A stretch of 12,901 nt of DNA, taken from assembly GCA_035606335.1 (NCBI GenBank), contig DATNFP010000150.1, forward strand, positions 1 to 12,901, written 5' to 3'. Position numbers and translations under genes: made by a program. Origin of the DNA: DATNFP01 sp035606335 (GTDB taxonomy: Bacteria; Bacteroidota; Bacteroidia; Chitinophagales; Chitinophagaceae). The notes below the pieces were generated by a model. The model saw only the letters and a program-made list of their open reading frames with translations. It was not told the DNA's origin and did no database searches. This document shows positions 1-6,302 of the stretch, one piece after another. Each line of letters opens with the position of its first letter. The first letter of the stretch is position 1.

Positions 1-225
1 ATTTTCGGCTGCGATAGCACATACTTTATCTAATGCAGCCTGTAGGCTTTCGGGAGAACGATCTTCTTCACTATATTCCATTCCTGGATATCCTGGCAGA
101 TAGGATTCAGGGAAACAGATTATTTCTGCCTGCTCCTTAGCTGCATCTTTCACCAGTTTTTCCAGCCAGAATAAACCATCATTTATTGATCTCGGGAATG
201 AAGGAGACGCTAAAGCTATTTTCAT
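1..225 (-). CDS. Carbon-nitrogen hydrolase (nitrilase superfamily), N-terminal part, cut by window edge
   Basis: Partial gene on the minus strand: 75 codons from an ATG at 225, with the frame still open at base 1. The translation starts MKIALASPSFPRS and reaches the nitrilase-superfamily hallmark FPESYLPGYP at residues 38-47. In this family the Glu of the 'FPE' motif (here E40) is the general base of the Glu-Lys-Cys catalytic triad; the Lys and Cys would lie beyond the window. Members hydrolyse nitriles or amides, or condense amines and acyl groups; the substrate cannot be told from this fragment. A TAnnTTTG promoter element sits 5 bases upstream of the ATG, which supports this start and suggests an almost leaderless transcript. 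It is divergent from the DUF4365 gene. Family assignment is firm, subfamily is open. Confidence 0.85.
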   Translation of the reverse strand, partial: MKIALASPSFPRSINDGLFWLEKLVKDAAKEQAEIICFPESYLPGYPGMEYSEEDRSPESLQAALDKVCAIAAEN

Positions 226-230
226 GATGA

Positions 231-238
231 CAAAGGTA
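231..238 (-). promoter_or_regulatory. Bacteroidota -7 promoter element for the nitrilase-family gene
   Basis: Read on the minus strand this is TACCTTTG, an exact match to TAnnTTTG. Its last base (231) is 6 bases from the A of the start codon at 225, so transcription should begin at or next to the start codon. No -33 TTTG was found at the usual spacing of about 20 bases. Confidence 0.5.
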
Positions 239-408
239 AAAAAGCTTCAATTGTCATTCATATGTTTTGTGCAATGTCAAAAACTTCTTTAGATATTAAT
301 GTTGCAAACGCTAATCCTTGACATCCTCATTATAAACGGAGATGAGTTAGGGAAAAAACTAGAATGATGTATCTTTAATATGATACTTCGTTACTAACCA
401 GGCCATAT

Positions 409-1353
409 ATGGAGCGTTTCGACTCAACAGAAAGGATAGGCGTAAATCACGTGGAAAATATTTTCTTGTCTGACTTTAAGTGGATTCCTAGAAAAATCTT
501 AGAATCAGACATTGGGATTGACATGGAAGTTGAAATATGCAAAAAAGAAAAGTACACAGGGCAGCTAATTGGGATTCAGATCAAATCGGGAGAAAGTTAC
601 TTCAAAGAAACTTCATTTGGTGAAGTGATATACCGGGGTTCGTTAATCCATCTTGAGTATTGGCTTAATCACAGCTTACCAATCATTATCGTATTACATA
701 ATCCTAAAACGAATAAGACAATATGGCAAAAAATAGATGAAAGTACCATAATCCACACCAAAAAAGGTTGGAAAGTTAAAATACCTACCAGTCAAGATTT
801 AGCGCTATCCTGTAAAGAAGACCTTGAAAATTTGAACAAATATCCTCTTTACTACCAAAGGTTACAGAGACTTGCCGTACATAAAGAATTGATGCAGAGT
901 ATAGCAGATGGGGAAAAAATTGTTGTTGAGGTTGACGAGTGGGTTAACAAAACCATTGGCAAAGCTACTATTCAGATCAAATTGGTAGGTGCACTATATA
1001 CCGAAACTATACTAAGCAAAGGAGATTACATCCACTTTCACAATGTGGAAGACTTAAAAATATTGTTTCCTTGGGCTGACTTTACGACTGACGAAGAATA
1101 TTATGATGAGCATATGCAGGATGAGTTCATTTCTGAATACGGAGTATATGACTCTGAAGAAGGAGGATATATTGGAACAAGCATTAGCTATGAAGATTTT
1201 AAGTCTGGCCTTCCTGCTATCAGGGCTATACCAGATGGGAGCGGTGAAATACAAACCTATCGCTTAGAACTATTATTAAATTCTCTAGGAAGGTCATTTT
1301 TAGAGATAAACAATTACCTTGACTTTGGATTGCAAATAAATCTGCTTCTGTAA
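409..1353 (+). CDS. DUF4365 domain protein, PD-(D/E)XK nuclease-like, possibly frameshifted at the C-terminus
   Basis: 314 aa. Residues about 8-135 match the DUF4365 pattern as I recall it: a helix with E16, then DIGID (34-38) followed by MEVEI, then GQLIGIQIKSGESYF (51-65), then a YRGSLIHLEYWLNHSLPIIIVL segment at about 78-98. D38 with Q57-x-K59 fits the D...(E/Q)xK catalytic pattern of Mrr-like restriction-endonuclease folds, so a metal-dependent nuclease is likely, though the activity is inferred. Residues 140-314 have no recognisable domain and include a very acidic stretch (about 224-255). The C-terminal helix YRLELLLNSLGRSFLEINNYLD changes to a short odd tail. The next frame continues more plausibly, so a one-base deletion near 1320 is suspected. 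An imperfect -7 element (TATCTTTA, 370-377) lies upstream. It is A+T rich and co-directional with the HEPN gene 140 bases downstream. No signal peptide or membrane segment. Confidence 0.8.
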   Translation: MERFDSTERIGVNHVENIFLSDFKWIPRKILESDIGIDMEVEICKKEKYTGQLIGIQIKSGESYFKETSFGEVIYRGSLIHLEYWLNHSLPIIIVLHNPKTNKTIWQKIDESTIIHTKKGWKVKIPTSQDLALSCKEDLENLNKYPLYYQRLQRLAVHKELMQSIADGEKIVVEVDEWVNKTIGKATIQIKLVGALYTETILSKGDYIHFHNVEDLKILFPWADFTTDEEYYDEHMQDEFISEYGVYDSEEGGYIGTSISYEDFKSGLPAIRAIPDGSGEIQTYRLELLLNSLGRSFLEINNYLDFGLQINLLL

Positions 1354-1463
1354 TGCAATATGCTTACATCAAAGGCGTGAGAAGTGGGCTTGCTCAAAAT
1401 GTGAAAATATCAAATACATCATTAAATACACAAGAGCTTGAAAGATTGCAAGATTTGAGATGA
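1353..1463 (+). CDS. 36-codon ORF overlapping the DUF4365 stop; likely frameshifted C-terminus
   Basis: The ATG overlaps the stop of the preceding gene (TAATG). The product begins MQYAYIKGVRSGLAQNVKIS and ends at TGA 1461-1463. The same frame is open upstream only to 1323. Joined there, the upstream protein would read ...INNYL-x-LWIANKSASVMQYAYIKGV, a smooth continuation of the helix, giving a protein of about 351 aa. A one-base loss at about 1320-1323 would explain this. A programmed -1 slip is unlikely, because the new frame has a TGA at 1320-1322 and there is no slippery heptamer after it. The alternative is a translationally coupled microprotein. Not recognised as any family. Confidence 0.3.
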   Translation: MQYAYIKGVRSGLAQNVKISNTSLNTQELERLQDLR

Positions 1464-1493
1464 AACTGTAGTTTAAATCTAACTTGTATTTAA

Positions 1494-3041
1494 ATGAAAA
1501 AACGATTAGTACAAGACAGCTTGTATAACCTTTTGGACCAAGAGAGATTTAACGAAGCAAGAGAGCTGCTATTATCTGTACAAACTGACAAAGTATTTTC
1601 GGATGACGATTTTATCTTTCAATTAAACCTCATCACGATTCTGATAGATATAGGCAGAGAAAGCTTTACCGAAAGCGATTTAACAAAAGCTATCAGTTTT
1701 TACGAATCAAATGAGAAAAAAATATGCACTTTTATTTCTCTAGCAGACTATTATTATAATCTCGCTAACGCCAAACAAGGTTTAGCAACAATTTTTTATA
1801 AGGAAAATAAAGGAGTGCATCCAATCGACATAATAAAAGAAAAGCTACAAGAACCAATAAATCTTTTTTGGTTGGCATCAAAACACGTAGCTAATAATGA
1901 TAGTTTGCTGCACCGAATATTAGTTAACCTTTCTAGTTCATTAGTAAGTATTGGTAGGATCGTTGAGGGTATCCAGTTTTTAGATTTGGCATTAAATAAT
2001 AATTCCAATTACCCACAAGCGCTTATCTCAAGAGCAATTAATCTAGAATATTTGAGCGAGGTTACTAATTGTAGTATTACAGTAGCTCTTTTTATTCAAA
2101 TATATAATGGATATCAAAAAGGTATTGAAACGAATGTTTTGCCATCATCTATTTTCAACAGAAGTATTATTGGAAGGAATAAGGCATTGGATGTAATTCA
2201 AAGAAAAGGTTTTGATATTAACAATATAGCTAAAGAACTTAAAGAGACTGAACAGGAGTTTAACAATCATACCTCTTTCCGTAAATTTTGCATTCTAAAT
2301 TTTCTGACGTTAAATGAACATAGTATTTACTGTAATTGTGTTGCTACGGAAAAAGATGACCTCCGAATTGGTGTTGGTCATGGAATGTTTAAAAAAGAAT
2401 TTATAGTCAAATTAGAATTGCTTCTGAATCGTATTAAGTCTGAATTTGCTTTCGCAAGATGGGTATATTTTCAATCAGTATTTAATATAGCTGAAATTGA
2501 CTTTGATATGAAGTTTTCCGAATTGTTTGATGCAGAGACTATAAATCCACAAACGGAAATGTTACGGTCAGCATTTAGAATTTGTTACGGTATTTTGGAT
2601 AAAATTGCTTTAGGGTTATGCAAGTTATATCAATTGGATTCCAAAAGAATTTATTTTGAAACATTTTGGGATGAACCCGTGAGAAAAGAACAAATTAAAA
2701 GCAAAAAGAATATTCATTTAAATGCCCTTTATAGTATTGCTTGTGATTTAAATAAAAGTTCAGGAGAACTAAAACATTTTAAAAATTGGAGAAATAAATT
2801 AGAGCATAATCTGCTTGTATTAAAAAACAGAAATGAAAAGAGCAAAGATATTTTCAAAATTTTTGAAGATACTGAATTCGTGGCAGTAGCTGATACAAAA
2901 GAATTTGATAATGCAACCCTGCATTTGCTACAATTAACTAGGGCGGCAATATTCAGTTTCGTTTATTGTGTTCGTCTGGAAACTATTGAGAGCCCTAACG
3001 CTCAATCTAACATAAGCGAAATAAAATTAGGATTTAAATAA
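1494..3041 (+). CDS. TPR-like protein with C-terminal LA2681-type HEPN domain (predicted RNase)
   Basis: 515 aa, soluble, no signal peptide. Residues about 1-200 are helical and TPR-like (ERFNEARELLLSVQ; a YYYNLANAKQGLATIFYK helix at about 86; a pair at about 145-190 ending LDLALNNNSNYPQALISRA). Residues about 270-345 form a linker with CNCVATEKDDLRIGVGHGMF, not recognised. From about 355 the pattern matches the LA2681 family of HEPN domains: helix RSAFRICYGILDKIALGL starting at R358, then WRNKLEHN with R433 and H438. That Rx4H motif is the catalytic signature of HEPN ribonucleases and is intact. HEPN enzymes act in toxin-antitoxin, abortive-infection and CRISPR systems; a role in RNA cleavage controlled by the TPR part is an inference. 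It follows the DUF4365 gene on the same strand with no terminator seen between. The gene is visibly A+T rich (28% G+C in the one 60-base line counted, at 2161). Confidence 0.8.
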   Translation: MKKRLVQDSLYNLLDQERFNEARELLLSVQTDKVFSDDDFIFQLNLITILIDIGRESFTESDLTKAISFYESNEKKICTFISLADYYYNLANAKQGLATIFYKENKGVHPIDIIKEKLQEPINLFWLASKHVANNDSLLHRILVNLSSSLVSIGRIVEGIQFLDLALNNNSNYPQALISRAINLEYLSEVTNCSITVALFIQIYNGYQKGIETNVLPSSIFNRSIIGRNKALDVIQRKGFDINNIAKELKETEQEFNNHTSFRKFCILNFLTLNEHSIYCNCVATEKDDLRIGVGHGMFKKEFIVKLELLLNRIKSEFAFARWVYFQSVFNIAEIDFDMKFSELFDAETINPQTEMLRSAFRICYGILDKIALGLCKLYQLDSKRIYFETFWDEPVRKEQIKSKKNIHLNALYSIACDLNKSSGELKHFKNWRNKLEHNLLVLKNRNEKSKDIFKIFEDTEFVAVADTKEFDNATLHLLQLTRAAIFSFVYCVRLETIESPNAQSNISEIKLGFK

Positions 3042-3345
3042 ACAAACAATTGAGATTACATCTTGTGATTTAGATTCTAATGTGGGAAACTATTGTCCAT
3101 TATTGCAGCGCAACATTGTTACAATTCCTCAAATGACATTCTAAGTAAAATGGAAAAAAATCCCCTACATAAACAAATTCTTCTAAAAAATGTTGGTCAT
3201 TGCGTGGATGGTGATGATTCGAGTGTTGTGCCTGTGCTCAAAGATCGCTTCGTACACAAGGCCTTTTTGCAATTTGAATATTATATTAAAAAAAATTAGC
3301 TTTAGCGCTGGAGATATGATATAAACATATCTCAAAACGACAATC
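3042..3345 (+). other. 304-base interval with a weak ORF fragment
   Basis: There is no convincing gene here. One frame is open from 3081 to a TAG at 3297-3299. It has a possible TTG start at 3093 (68 aa) and an ATG at 3150 (49 aa: MEKNPLHKQILLKNVGHCVD...). The C-terminal part, VPVLKDRFVHKAFLQFEYYI, has protein-like composition but I recognise no family. It may be a decayed gene end left from an insertion or deletion, or chance. A second tiny frame (ATG 3080, 18 aa) adds nothing. The interval ends in the hairpin described separately. Confidence 0.4.
3311..3333 (+). promoter_or_regulatory. Perfect 8-bp inverted repeat upstream of the radical SAM gene
   Basis: Arms GAGATATG (3311-3318) and CATATCTC (3326-3333) are perfect complements around a 7-base loop. 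The hairpin lies 12 bases before the GTG start and 6 bases after an imperfect -7 element (TAGCTTTA, 3297-3304). It is A+T rich with no T-run after it, so a 5' leader hairpin or an operator is more likely than a terminator. Confidence 0.4.
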
Positions 3346-4902
3346 GTGAAGATACTTTTAGTATATCCTGAAATGCCTGATACGTTCTATGCTATGAGGC
3401 ATTTTATGAAGATAGTAAATAAGAAGGCGGCCTACCCTCCCCTGGGTTTGCTGACTGTGGCGGCATTGTTGCCGGAGGATTGGGAGAAGAAGCTGGTGGA
3501 TCTGAATGTGAGGGCACTTAGCGATGAAGATGTATTGTGGGCTGATTATGTATTTCTTTCGGCTATGAATGTGCAGGAGGAATCTGCGCGTGAGGTGATC
3601 AGGCAGTGTAAAGAGCTCGGGGCGAAGATAGTTGCAGGAGGTACACTATTTACGCATGAGTATTCCCGCTTTGATGATATAGACCATTTTGTTTTGAATG
3701 AAGCGGAAATAACACTTCCGCTTTTCCTGAGCGACCTGGAAAAACAACAACCCAAACACTTATATAAGACACCTGAATTTGCCGATGTGGAGCAATCTCC
3801 GTTGCCTGCATTTGAGCTGGTGGATAAAGGGCAATACCTGTATGATATAGTGCAATACTCGAGAGGCTGCCCCTATATGTGTGACTTCTGCGATGTTACT
3901 GCACTGCTGGGAAGGCGGCCACGCACCAAAAGCGCTGAGCAAATAATAGCAGAGCTGGACGCTATCAATAAAAACAGCAATATTCAATTAGTGTTATTTG
4001 CCGATGACAACCTGATAGGCAATAAGCGGATACTAAAAGCGGAACTGCTACCGGCGCTTATAGCATGGAGAAAAAAGAATAATCCAAAATTCTATTTTTC
4101 GACACAGCTTACTATTAATCTTGCAGATGATGAAGAACTGATGCAACTGCTGATAGACGCCGGGTTCAGGCATATCTTTATTGGGATCGAAACACCTTCG
4201 GAAGAGAGCCTGAAGGCTTCGCATAAGAACCAAAACCTGAAGAGAAACCTGATGGATACCATACATGAAATACATAGCAAGGGCTTTATTATTTCGGGTG
4301 GATTCATTGTGGGATTTGATACGGATGATGAGCGGATCTTTCAGCGGCAAATAAACTTTATACAGGAAAGCGGCATACCGCTGCCAATAGTGAATATACT
4401 GAAAGCACCGCCGGGGACCGAGCTATACACAAGAATGAAATTTGAAAAACGTTTATCGAAACCATTTGCATTTACTGAAGGAGATACCAACATTATCCCT
4501 GTGATGGATGCGAATGTGCTCTTTAATGGCTTTATAAAAGTGATAGATAATATCTACACACCTGCAAAGTCGTACGAACGGCTGATACAATTCTTTAAAA
4601 CCTATCAATTCCCAAAAAATAACTTAAGAATAAAAGAAAGCTATGAGTGGAACCAGGTAAAAATGCTGTGGCTTGTGATCGTGAAACTTGGAATACGCGA
4701 TAGCAATCGGAAATATTTCTGGAAACTGCTTGGCTGGAGCCTGAAGAACAACAGGAAGATGCTTGACAAATCGCTTTTTTACAGCATTATGATCTACCAA
4801 ATGCATCAAACTTATAAGACCATTCATCAAAAAGCAGTTGAGGAAATGACCCATTTTCATGAATATGTTGCTTCGCCGTTTGAGGATGTGTTGCAGTATT
4901 AG
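3346..4902 (+). CDS. B12-binding domain radical SAM protein with DUF4070-like C-terminus
   Basis: 518 aa from a GTG start that gives the typical N-terminus MKILLVYPE. Residues 1-130 form a Rossmann-like cobalamin-binding domain (LVDLNVRAL with D52; GAKIVAGGTLF); the DxHxxG histidine motif is absent. Residues about 165-370 are the radical SAM barrel: SRGCPYMCDFC supplies C175, C179 and C182 for the 4Fe-4S cluster that cleaves S-adenosylmethionine. GGFIVGFDTDD and APPGTELYTRM match later strands of this class. The C-terminal 130 residues resemble DUF4070. This is the architecture of HpnP, the hopanoid 2-methylase, and many uncharacterised relatives; the substrate here is unknown and no hopanoid genes are in view. 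G+C looks higher than in the block just upstream, so it probably belongs to the core genome. It seems to be transcribed alone. Confidence 0.88.
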   Translation: MKILLVYPEMPDTFYAMRHFMKIVNKKAAYPPLGLLTVAALLPEDWEKKLVDLNVRALSDEDVLWADYVFLSAMNVQEESAREVIRQCKELGAKIVAGGTLFTHEYSRFDDIDHFVLNEAEITLPLFLSDLEKQQPKHLYKTPEFADVEQSPLPAFELVDKGQYLYDIVQYSRGCPYMCDFCDVTALLGRRPRTKSAEQIIAELDAINKNSNIQLVLFADDNLIGNKRILKAELLPALIAWRKKNNPKFYFSTQLTINLADDEELMQLLIDAGFRHIFIGIETPSEESLKASHKNQNLKRNLMDTIHEIHSKGFIISGGFIVGFDTDDERIFQRQINFIQESGIPLPIVNILKAPPGTELYTRMKFEKRLSKPFAFTEGDTNIIPVMDANVLFNGFIKVIDNIYTPAKSYERLIQFFKTYQFPKNNLRIKESYEWNQVKMLWLVIVKLGIRDSNRKYFWKLLGWSLKNNRKMLDKSLFYSIMIYQMHQTYKTIHQKAVEEMTHFHEYVASPFEDVLQY

Positions 4903-4987
4903 TAGAAGTTTATTTCCCTTTTATCTTCCTCAATTCTGTTATTAAACAATCACAAATACATTAATCTAAAAAATATCTTTAAAAATA

Positions 4988-5018
4988 TTGCGTAACTTGA
5001 AAGTTACATGTAAGTTTG
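4988..5018 (+). promoter_or_regulatory. Bacteroidota promoter of the SRPBCC-ArsR-SRPBCC operon
   Basis: -33 TTG at 4988-4990 and an exact -7 TAAGTTTG (TAnnTTTG) at 5011-5018 with a 20-base spacer, the expected geometry. Transcription should start near 5022-5026, giving a leader of under 20 bases. The spacer contains the first palindrome and the start site lies in the second. Confidence 0.7.
4992..5007 (+). promoter_or_regulatory. Operator palindrome 1, putative ArsR-family binding site
   Basis: GTAACTTGAAAGTTAC: 7-base arms GTAACTT/AAGTTAC around a 2-base centre. It lies between the -33 and -7 elements, where a bound repressor would block RNA polymerase. The dyad size suits a winged-helix dimer such as the ArsR protein encoded in this operon. 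Confidence 0.7.
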
Positions 5019-5019
5019 T

Positions 5020-5035
5020 GTAACTTAAAAGTTAC
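5020..5035 (+). promoter_or_regulatory. Operator palindrome 2, putative ArsR-family binding site
   Basis: GTAACTTAAAAGTTAC has the same arms as the first palindrome, with only one differing base, in the centre. It covers the predicted transcription start. The two dyad centres are 28 bases apart, a little under three helical turns, so two dimers could sit on nearly the same face of the DNA. Confidence 0.7.
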
Positions 5036-5041
5036 TTATTT

Positions 5042-5494
5042 ATGAATAACACGATAGCACACACATTGTTTTTTAACCAGTCGCAAGAAGATGTATGGGA
5101 CTACCTGACAAAACCGGAACTGATAGAACTATGGCTGATGAAAAATGATTTTCAACCCATAGTAGGCCACCAATTCAATTTCTGGACAAAACCATTGCCT
5201 CAAATGGATTTTGATGGAACTGCATACTGCACTGTATTGGAAGTTGTCCCTTTTAAAAAACTTTCCTATTCATGGAAGGGCGGTCCCGGTCAGGGCAAGA
5301 TAACACTTGACTCAGTTGTGGAATGGACATTGGTACCAAAAGATAACGGAATGGAACTTCAACTAGTGCATACAGGATTTAAGGAGATAGCAAACATGAT
5401 GATCTATCCTGCAATGAATGACGGTTGGCTGAAAAACATGAAAAAGATAGGAGAACTTCTAAACACTGCAAAAAATGGCACAACCAACTCTTGA
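5042..5494 (+). CDS. SRPBCC (AHSA1-like) domain protein
   Basis: 150 aa. A single START/Bet v 1-like fold of the AHSA1 group: an N-terminal strand (IAHTLFFNQSQEDVWDYL), helix and TKPELIELWL, the strand pair GHQFNFWTKP / DGTAYCTVLEVVPFKKLSYSW, then VVEWTLVPKDNGMELQLVHTGF and a C-terminal helix with the typical W129 (NDGWLKNMKKIGELL). Such proteins bind hydrophobic ligands or, as Aha1 relatives, client proteins; the ligand is unknown. First gene of the three-gene operon. It overlaps the ArsR gene by 20 bases, so the two are probably translationally coupled. ATG 5042 is just downstream of the second operator; no Shine-Dalgarno sequence is visible. SRPBCC genes are commonly paired with ArsR regulators of this kind. 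Confidence 0.87.
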   Translation: MNNTIAHTLFFNQSQEDVWDYLTKPELIELWLMKNDFQPIVGHQFNFWTKPLPQMDFDGTAYCTVLEVVPFKKLSYSWKGGPGQGKITLDSVVEWTLVPKDNGMELQLVHTGFKEIANMMIYPAMNDGWLKNMKKIGELLNTAKNGTTNS

Positions 5495-5798
5495 CGCCTT
5501 CCAGGTAATTGCCGACCCAAGCAGAAGACAGATGCTGCGCCTGCTGTCGGAAAACAGCCTGACGATAAACAGCCTGGCAGAAAACTTTGACATGAGCCGC
5601 CCAGCAGTATCGAAGCATATAAAAATATTGCACAGTGCGGGGTTTATCTCCATACAGGATATTGGCAGGGAAAGGTACTGTATGCTAAAACGTGATGGGT
5701 TTGACAAGCTGCAGGAATGGATAGACTTCTTTGATAAATTCTGGATCAGCAAGCTTAAAAAACTTGAAAATATTTTAAACCAAAAAAACAAACACTAA
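5475..5798 (+). CDS. ArsR-family winged-helix transcriptional regulator
   Basis: 107 aa. The winged helix-turn-helix spans about residues 5-75: AFQVIADPSRRQMLRLLSE (first helices), SLTINSLAENFDMS, the recognition helix SRPAVSKHIKILHSAG (41-56) and the wing GRERYCML (64-71). The metal-binding ELCVCD motif of classical ArsR/SmtB sensors is absent, so this is not a typical metal sensor. The Lys-rich C-terminal helix (DFFDKFWISKLKKLENIL) is common in the ArsR members linked to SRPBCC/AHSA1 proteins. It overlaps the genes on both sides (20 bases before; TAATG junction after). It is expected to repress its own operon through the two palindromes at 4992-5035; binding is inferred from their position and symmetry. 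Confidence 0.92.
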   Translation: MAQPTLDAFQVIADPSRRQMLRLLSENSLTINSLAENFDMSRPAVSKHIKILHSAGFISIQDIGRERYCMLKRDGFDKLQEWIDFFDKFWISKLKKLENILNQKNKH

Positions 5799-6232
5799 TG
5801 GAACAGAAAAATTATCATTGCAGCATAGCTGCAAACATTACAGCAGACCAGGCCTATGCAAATATTGCCAACGTAGGAGCATGGTGGGCAAAAAGCTTTA
5901 ATGGAAAAGCATTAGAAACCGGTGACACTTTTACAGTACAATTCGGGGAAACGAATGTTGCTTTTGAAATAGCAGAAGCCTCTCCCAATAAAAAAGTAGT
6001 GTGGAAAGTAACCGATTGCAATCTACATTGGTTGAATGACAAAAAGGAATGGAAGGACACTAATGTAGTATGGGAAATATCCACAGCTAATAATAAGACC
6101 CAAATAGATATGGTACATGAAGGTCTGACCCCTGAAGTGGAATGCTATGAGGATTGCAAGAAAGGATGGGACGAGCACATAAGCGATAGCCTATTTAAAT
6201 TAGTGACAGGAGGTGTGGGTAAACCGGTTTAA
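5798..6232 (+). CDS. Second SRPBCC (AHSA1-like) domain protein
   Basis: 144 aa, ATG overlapping the ArsR stop (TAATG). Single SRPBCC domain: NYHCSIAANITADQAYANIANVGAWWAKSF at the N-terminus, GDTFTVQFGETNVAFEIAEA and KKVVWKVTD strands, VVWEISTANNKTQIDMVHEGL, and a C-terminal helix beginning CKKGWDEHISDSLFKLV. It differs strongly from the first SRPBCC protein of the operon, so it is not a recent duplicate. The ligand is unknown. It is followed by a strong bidirectional terminator. Two cysteines (YEDC and ECYED, about 130-134) lie close together but form no known motif. Confidence 0.85.
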   Translation: MEQKNYHCSIAANITADQAYANIANVGAWWAKSFNGKALETGDTFTVQFGETNVAFEIAEASPNKKVVWKVTDCNLHWLNDKKEWKDTNVVWEISTANNKTQIDMVHEGLTPEVECYEDCKKGWDEHISDSLFKLVTGGVGKPV

Positions 6233-6250
6233 AAAGCAGAGATTAAATAT

Positions 6251-6287
6251 CAAAACAAAAGCCACTTTGAGAGCGGCTTTTGTTTTG
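6251..6287. terminator. Bidirectional intrinsic terminator
   Basis: Perfect 13-base stem: CAAAACAAAAGCC (6251-6263) pairs with GGCTTTTGTTTTG (6275-6287) around an 11-base loop. It provides a T-rich tail on either strand and sits between the convergent SRPBCC gene (stop 6232) and TPR gene (stop 6303), so it can serve both. Confidence 0.85.
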
Positions 6288-6302
6288 CAAATTCTTTGCT
6301 AT

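Noticed and set aside
226..408. Possible RNA gene, CRISPR or repeat in the gap before the DUF4365 gene
   Set aside because: Only weak 5-base inverted repeats and the promoter boxes were found; no direct repeats or tRNA-like fold.
1303..1353. Programmed -1 ribosomal frameshift in the DUF4365 gene
   Set aside because: The run of T at 1304-1308 precedes a TGA (1320-1322) in the -1 frame, and no slippery heptamer follows it, so a slip there could not reach the downstream ORF.
4048..4350. 100-codon open frame on the minus strand
   Set aside because: Shadow of the radical SAM gene, with no family features and no promoter.
5459..5791. 110-codon open frame on the minus strand
   Set aside because: Antisense to the ArsR gene, rich in Ser/Phe/Cys as expected from reversed coding sequence.
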